Shown one piece after another: positions 5,543 to 8,754 of a stretch of DNA of 8,754 nucleotides; position 1 is the first letter of the stretch; each line of letters opens with the position of its first letter. The position numbers were made by a program, and so were the translations under genes. The DNA is taken from contig CALZCR010000041.1 of assembly GCA_945631445.1 (NCBI GenBank), forward strand, positions 1 to 8,754. The letters run 5' to 3'. The notes below the pieces were generated by a model. That model made no database searches. It was not told the DNA's origin and saw nothing but the letters and a program-made list of their open reading frames with translations. The stretch comes from an uncultured Corynebacterium sp. Lineage in GTDB: Bacteria; Actinomycetota; Actinomycetes; Mycobacteriales; Mycobacteriaceae.

Positions 5543-6517
5543 ATGGACCTCTCCCGCCCCTGCGAACTGCGCGCCCGCCGCCTCATCGCCCAAGCGCTCG
5601 CCCCCACCGCCGCCCGCCCACGAGCCGGCACCGTCGCGGAGGCCATCCGGTGGATGGGCGCGGTGCAGGGCCAAAACTACGGCGGCGGGATCCGGGCCCT
5701 GGGCCTGCGCGCCGGGCGCGGGGAGGAGGCGGTGCTGCAGGCCGTGGCTAACCACGACGTCGTCCGGTGCTGGCCGCAGCGCGGCACCCTGCATTTCCTC
5801 CCCGCCGCCGACGCCCGGTGGATGGTGCGACTCGGCAACCCGTGCGTGGCCAGCTCCGCCGCCACCCGCTTGCAGCGGCTCGGACTCAGCCCCGAGGAGG
5901 TGGCCACGGCCCGCCGCGGCTTACACGAGGTGCTGCTTGCCGACGGCCCGCTCACCCGCCCCGCGGTCTACGAGACCTTCGCCGCCGTCGGCGTCGACCC
6001 GGCAAGCGGGCGCGGCCCGTACTTGATCCGGCTCTTCGGGCGCGAAGGCGACGTCGTGCAAGGCCCCCGGCAGGGAAAGACCGAAACTTTTCTGCACTTG
6101 GACGCCCTGCCCCTGCGGCAAAACGACCCTGACCCGGATCAGGCGCTGAGCCGGTTGCTCACCCGCTACCTGCACTCCCACGGTCCGGCCACGATGAAAG
6201 ACCTGGTCTGGTGGACCGGCCTGGGGTCGCGAGTGTTGCGGGAGGGGCTGCGGGGTGTGGCCGACGTCCTCGAAATACCCGCCGGCGGGGAGACGTATTG
6301 GCTGGGCGCGTGGCAGGAGGCGGTGACCGCCGAAGAGCTCGAGGCGGCCCTCGCGGCGACTTACCGCTTGCCCGCCTTCGACGAGTATCTGCTCGGCTAC
6401 GCCGACAAGTCCTATGCGCTGCCGCAGCAGCTGCGCCCGCAGGTGCTCACCACCAACGGATTGAGCTGGCCTTTCCTCGTCGAGGACGGTGTGGTGGTCG
6501 GCAGGGACGCCCACTGA
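5543..6517 (+). CDS. Winged-helix DNA-binding protein, AlkZ/YcaQ (HTH_42) DNA glycosylase superfamily; C-terminus probably truncated
   Basis: 324-residue member of the HTH_42 superfamily of tandem winged-helix proteins. AlkZ (Streptomyces) and YcaQ/AlkX (Escherichia coli) in this group excise bulky alkyl or crosslink adducts from DNA. Visible hallmarks are Q42-G43-Q44 in MGAVQGQNYGG, in the place of the catalytic Q-x-Q motif of AlkZ; CWPQRGTLHFLPAAD (76-90, with the RGTLH block); RYLHSHGPATMKDLVWWTGL (208-227, second winged helix); and LPAFDEYLLGYADKS (276-290). The end is unusual. Family members normally continue past the NGxxxPxxLVDGxVVG strand for some tens of residues, starting with a GTWRR-like strand, but here the frame stops four codons after VVG. 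None of the three forward frames downstream supplies the missing part. The start is ATG 5543, seven bases after TACCCT. It is convergent with paaZ. Enzymatic activity is uncertain. Confidence 0.83.
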   Translation: MDLSRPCELRARRLIAQALAPTAARPRAGTVAEAIRWMGAVQGQNYGGGIRALGLRAGRGEEAVLQAVANHDVVRCWPQRGTLHFLPAADARWMVRLGNPCVASSAATRLQRLGLSPEEVATARRGLHEVLLADGPLTRPAVYETFAAVGVDPASGRGPYLIRLFGREGDVVQGPRQGKTETFLHLDALPLRQNDPDPDQALSRLLTRYLHSHGPATMKDLVWWTGLGSRVLREGLRGVADVLEIPAGGETYWLGAWQEAVTAEELEAALAATYRLPAFDEYLLGYADKSYALPQQLRPQVLTTNGLSWPFLVEDGVVVGRDAH

Positions 6518-6710
6518 AGGGACACGTCCATGATTGACTATAGACATCATTGGTCTGGCTAATGGGTGGATGTTTGTGCTGGCACAGCGTTTATCTGGAC
6601 GATGGGCATATCCATCATGGGGTCACTTGATGATGGAGGTCCCGCAGGAAGCCTCATCCATCACTGGTACTGCGTCAGCGCAGGCAGCGCCTTGAGGCCA
6701 CGCAGCGCAA
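6518..6710. other. Lower-GC intergenic island with short repeats, no gene recognised
   Basis: Between the convergent AlkZ-like and paaZ genes lies a stretch visibly less GC-rich than its surroundings. Short frames on either strand match nothing I recognise. It contains an 8-bp inverted repeat TCCATCAT (6611-6618) / ATGATGGA (6630-6637) with an 11-nt loop, a tight palindrome TGTGC-TG-GCACA (6575-6586), and related words TCCATGAT (6530-6537), ACATCATTGGT and CCATCACTGGT (about 6658-6668). Possible readings are a remnant of a mobile element, a decayed gene or a small RNA. None can be chosen from sequence alone. Confidence 0.55.
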
Positions 6711-6735
6711 CACCCCCGCGACAAGCGCGGGGGTG
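6711..6735 (-). terminator. Strong GC hairpin, likely terminator of paaZ
   Basis: A perfect 10-bp stem CACCCCCGCG (6711-6720) / CGCGGGGGTG (6726-6735) with a 5-nt loop ACAAG lies 24 bp beyond the paaZ stop codon. On the minus strand only a weak T-poor tail (TTGCGC) follows, which is common for terminators of high-GC actinobacteria. It could also stop read-through from the AlkZ-like gene on the plus strand. Confidence 0.72.
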
Positions 6736-6759
6736 CGGGCGGTCAGACGCTCGCTGAGA

Positions 6760-8754
6760 TTACTTCTCCCAGTTTACGTAGGTGGTGTTGACCTTTTCGT
6801 TCAGGGTCAGCACGTCGTAGGTGGCCACGAGTTCCTCGTCCTGGTTCAGGATGGCCGCGTCCCAGACGACCTCGGCGTAGTCGTCGGTCACGCGCGGGGT
6901 GATCCGCTTGGCGGTCAACTCGATCCGCACGGTGTCCCCGGCGGTGACCGGCTTGGTGAAGCGCAGGTTCTCCAGGCCGTAGTTGGCCAGGACCGGACCC
7001 GGGGCCGGCTCGACGAACAGCCCGGCGCCCCACGAGACCAGCAGGTAGCCGTGGGCGACGCGATCCGGGAAGAACGGGTTGGCCTGGGCGGCCTCCTGAT
7101 CGACGTGGGCGTAGAACTTGTCGCCGGTGGTCTCCGCGAAGTCCAGGATCTCCTGCATCGTGACCTCGCGCGGGTCGGAGGCGAACTGGTCGCCGATGCG
7201 CAGCGTGGCGCCGTCCTTGCGGAAGGGGTGCTCGGCGGTGCCTGCCTCGACCTCGGTGCGGGTGACGCGCTGGACGTCGGCGCCGCGGTACCACTGGCCG
7301 GTCACGGCGGTCAGGTGGTTCGGGGTGCCCTGCAGGGCGGTGCGCTGCATGTAGTGCTTGATGGCGCGCACGCCGCCGAGCTCCTCGCCGCCGCCGGCGC
7401 GGCCCGGTCCGCCGTGCACGAGGTGCGGCAGCGGGGAGCCGTGGCCGGTGGAGGTCTTCGCGTCGTCGCGGTCCAGGAAGTGCAGGCGGCCGTGGTGGGC
7501 GGCGATGCCCAGGCCGATGCGGGCGGCGATCTCGTTGTCGTGGGTGACGACGGAGGCCACCAGCGAGCCTTCGCCGCGGGCGGCGAGGCGGACCGCGTCT
7601 TCGGCGTCCTGGTAGCCCAGGACCGAGACGACCGGGCCGAAGGCCTCGACGGAGTGGACGGCGTCGGTGTCGGCGTCGTCGAAGAGCAGGACGGTCGGGG
7701 TGAAGAAGGCGCCGTCGGCGTGCTTCGGGCCGCCGGTGACGACCTGGCCGCCGGCGTCGATGAGCTTCTGGGTGGCCTCGGCGACGTCCTGGGCCTGGTC
7801 CACGGAGACCAACGGGCCCATGGTGGTGCCCTCGGCACGCGGATCGCCGGCCGCGACCTTCTCGGTGAGGCGGGCGGCCAGGGCCTCGGCGACGGCCTGG
7901 GCGTGGGCGGCCGGCACGATGGCGCGGCGCACCGCGGTGCATTTCTGGCCGGCCTTGGAGGTGACCTCGTTGAACACGGCCTTGACGTAGAGGTCGAATT
8001 CCGGGGTGCCCGGGGCGGCGTCCTCACCCAGGATCGCGGCGTTGAGGGAGTCGGCCTCGGCGGTGAAGCGCAGGCCGCGTTTTTGGACGGCGTCGTGTGA
8101 GCGCAGGGTGGCCGCCGTCTGCGCGGAACCGGTGAACGCGACGTGGTCGCGGTAGTCCAGGTGATCCAGCAGGTCATGGGCGGAGCCGGAGATGATCTGC
8201 AGCGAGCCCTCCGGCAACAGGCCGGACTCGAGCATCAGGCGCACGCAGGCCTGGCTGATGTAGCCGGTGGGCGTGGCGGGCTTGACCACCGTCGGCATGC
8301 CGGCGATGAAGGCGGGCGCGAACTTCTCCAGCATGCCCCAGACGGGGAAGTTGAAGGCGTTGATCTGCACCGCGGCACCGGTCATCGTGGTGTAGATGTG
8401 GGTGCCCAGGAAGCTGCCGTCGCGGGAGAGGACCTCGGTGTCGCCGTCGACGATGACGGTGGAGTTCGGCAGTTCGCGACGTGCCTTGGAGGAGAAGACG
8501 AACATCGTGGAGATGCCGCCGTCGACGTCGACGCCGTTGTCGCGGGCGGTGGCGCCGGCCTTGGCGGCCAGACGGTAGAGCTCGTCCTTGTTGTCGTTGA
8601 GGTGCATGGCCAGCTGCTTGATGATGCCGGCACGCTCATGGATGGTCAGCTCACGCAGGTTGGCTTGGCCGACGGTGCGGGCGTAATCGACGGCGCCGGC
8701 GATGTCGAGGCCCTCGGCGCTGATGCAGCGGCTCTCCTCGATCCCGAAGTAGAG
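6760..8754 (-). CDS. paaZ: PaaZ: bifunctional oxepin-CoA hydrolase / 3-oxo-5,6-dehydrosuberyl-CoA semialdehyde dehydrogenase (5' end off window)
   Basis: Cytoplasmic fusion enzyme of phenylacetate catabolism. The C-terminal MaoC-like (R)-hydratase domain opens the oxepin-CoA ring, and the N-terminal aldehyde dehydrogenase domain oxidises the resulting semialdehyde with NADP+. 664 residues are visible and the frame stays open to 8754. By comparison with the usual length of about 680-690, some 20 N-terminal residues are missing, so ATG 8607 is internal. Numbered from the window edge, the dehydrogenase domain shows INAFNFPVWGMLEKFAPA, FTGSA, FTAEADSLN with general base Glu233, and GQKCTAVRR with nucleophile Cys272. 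The hydratase domain (about 520-664) has TGDKFYAH with the catalytic Asp545/His550 pair and FFPDRVAHGYLL. All key residues are present. The stop TAA (6762-6760) is followed by a strong hairpin. No other paa gene is visible; upstream genes would lie to the right. Confidence 0.95.
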   Translation of the reverse strand, partial: LYFGIEESRCISAEGLDIAGAVDYARTVGQANLRELTIHERAGIIKQLAMHLNDNKDELYRLAAKAGATARDNGVDVDGGISTMFVFSSKARRELPNSTVIVDGDTEVLSRDGSFLGTHIYTTMTGAAVQINAFNFPVWGMLEKFAPAFIAGMPTVVKPATPTGYISQACVRLMLESGLLPEGSLQIISGSAHDLLDHLDYRDHVAFTGSAQTAATLRSHDAVQKRGLRFTAEADSLNAAILGEDAAPGTPEFDLYVKAVFNEVTSKAGQKCTAVRRAIVPAAHAQAVAEALAARLTEKVAAGDPRAEGTTMGPLVSVDQAQDVAEATQKLIDAGGQVVTGGPKHADGAFFTPTVLLFDDADTDAVHSVEAFGPVVSVLGYQDAEDAVRLAARGEGSLVASVVTHDNEIAARIGLGIAAHHGRLHFLDRDDAKTSTGHGSPLPHLVHGGPGRAGGGEELGGVRAIKHYMQRTALQGTPNHLTAVTGQWYRGADVQRVTRTEVEAGTAEHPFRKDGATLRIGDQFASDPREVTMQEILDFAETTGDKFYAHVDQEAAQANPFFPDRVAHGYLLVSWGAGLFVEPAPGPVLANYGLENLRFTKPVTAGDTVRIELTAKRITPRVTDDYAEVVWDAAILNQDEELVATYDVLTLNEKVNTTYVNWEK

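Noticed and set aside
6566..6757. 63-codon plus-strand frame in the low-GC island
   Set aside because: No ribosome binding site, no domain, and its second half reads through the paaZ terminator stem.
6733..8100. 455-codon plus-strand frame opposite paaZ
   Set aside because: Gly/Val/Ala-rich mirror of the paaZ codons with no motif; it begins inside the terminator hairpin. PaaZ on the minus strand is unmistakable.
1..8754. CRISPR array, tRNA, rRNA, toxin-antitoxin or phage-defence module
   Set aside because: No regularly spaced repeats, no cloverleaf-like or rRNA sequence, and no paired small genes of such types seen on either strand. The VanZ-like, DUF202 and AlkZ-like genes alone do not make a defence system.

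Overview
The window looks like a chromosomal segment of a high-GC Gram-positive bacterium (Actinomycetota; Corynebacterium or a relative is plausible but not shown). The grounds are very high GC, strong G/C bias at third codon positions, TAnnnT-type -10 boxes, GTG and TTG starts, and a recurrent leaderless-start layout (TAnnnT, seven bases, then ATG) at five of the nine genes.

Layout from left to right. (1) Positions 1-285, minus strand: N-terminal 95 codons of an AcuI/YhdH-type quinone oxidoreductase / acrylyl-CoA reductase, running off the left edge. (2) A 39-bp divergent promoter region. (3) 325-1644, plus strand: three small membrane proteins, one VanZ-like and two DUF202 proteins that share a GTGA overlap. 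(4) 1750-2394: atypical SDR-type NAD(P)-binding protein. (5) 2442-3947: FGGY sugar kinase, nearest to gluconokinases. (6) 3958-4308: small cupin. (7) 4309-5262, minus strand: short flavin monooxygenase resembling the ArsO group, convergent with the cupin gene with no bases between the two stop codons. It has an AT-rich inverted repeat in front of its TTG start. (8) A 221-bp stretch without a recognisable gene but with a strong hairpin. (9) 5543-6517: winged-helix protein of the AlkZ/YcaQ (HTH_42) DNA glycosylase superfamily, apparently short at its C-terminus. (10) 6518-6759: an intergenic island of visibly lower GC with short repeats and a strong GC hairpin. (11) 6760-8754, minus strand: PaaZ, the bifunctional ring-opening enzyme of phenylacetate degradation, complete at its C-terminus and running off the right edge.

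Most genes look like independent accessory-metabolism units rather than one pathway. The firmest functional calls are PaaZ, the DUF202 pair, VanZ-like, the FGGY kinase and AcuI. PaaZ implies that more phenylacetate genes lie to the right. I do not see a convincing new multi-gene system. The points worth following up are the leaderless promoter series, the back-to-back divergent promoters, the operator-like inverted repeat before the monooxygenase, and the truncated AlkZ-like gene next to the low-GC island.
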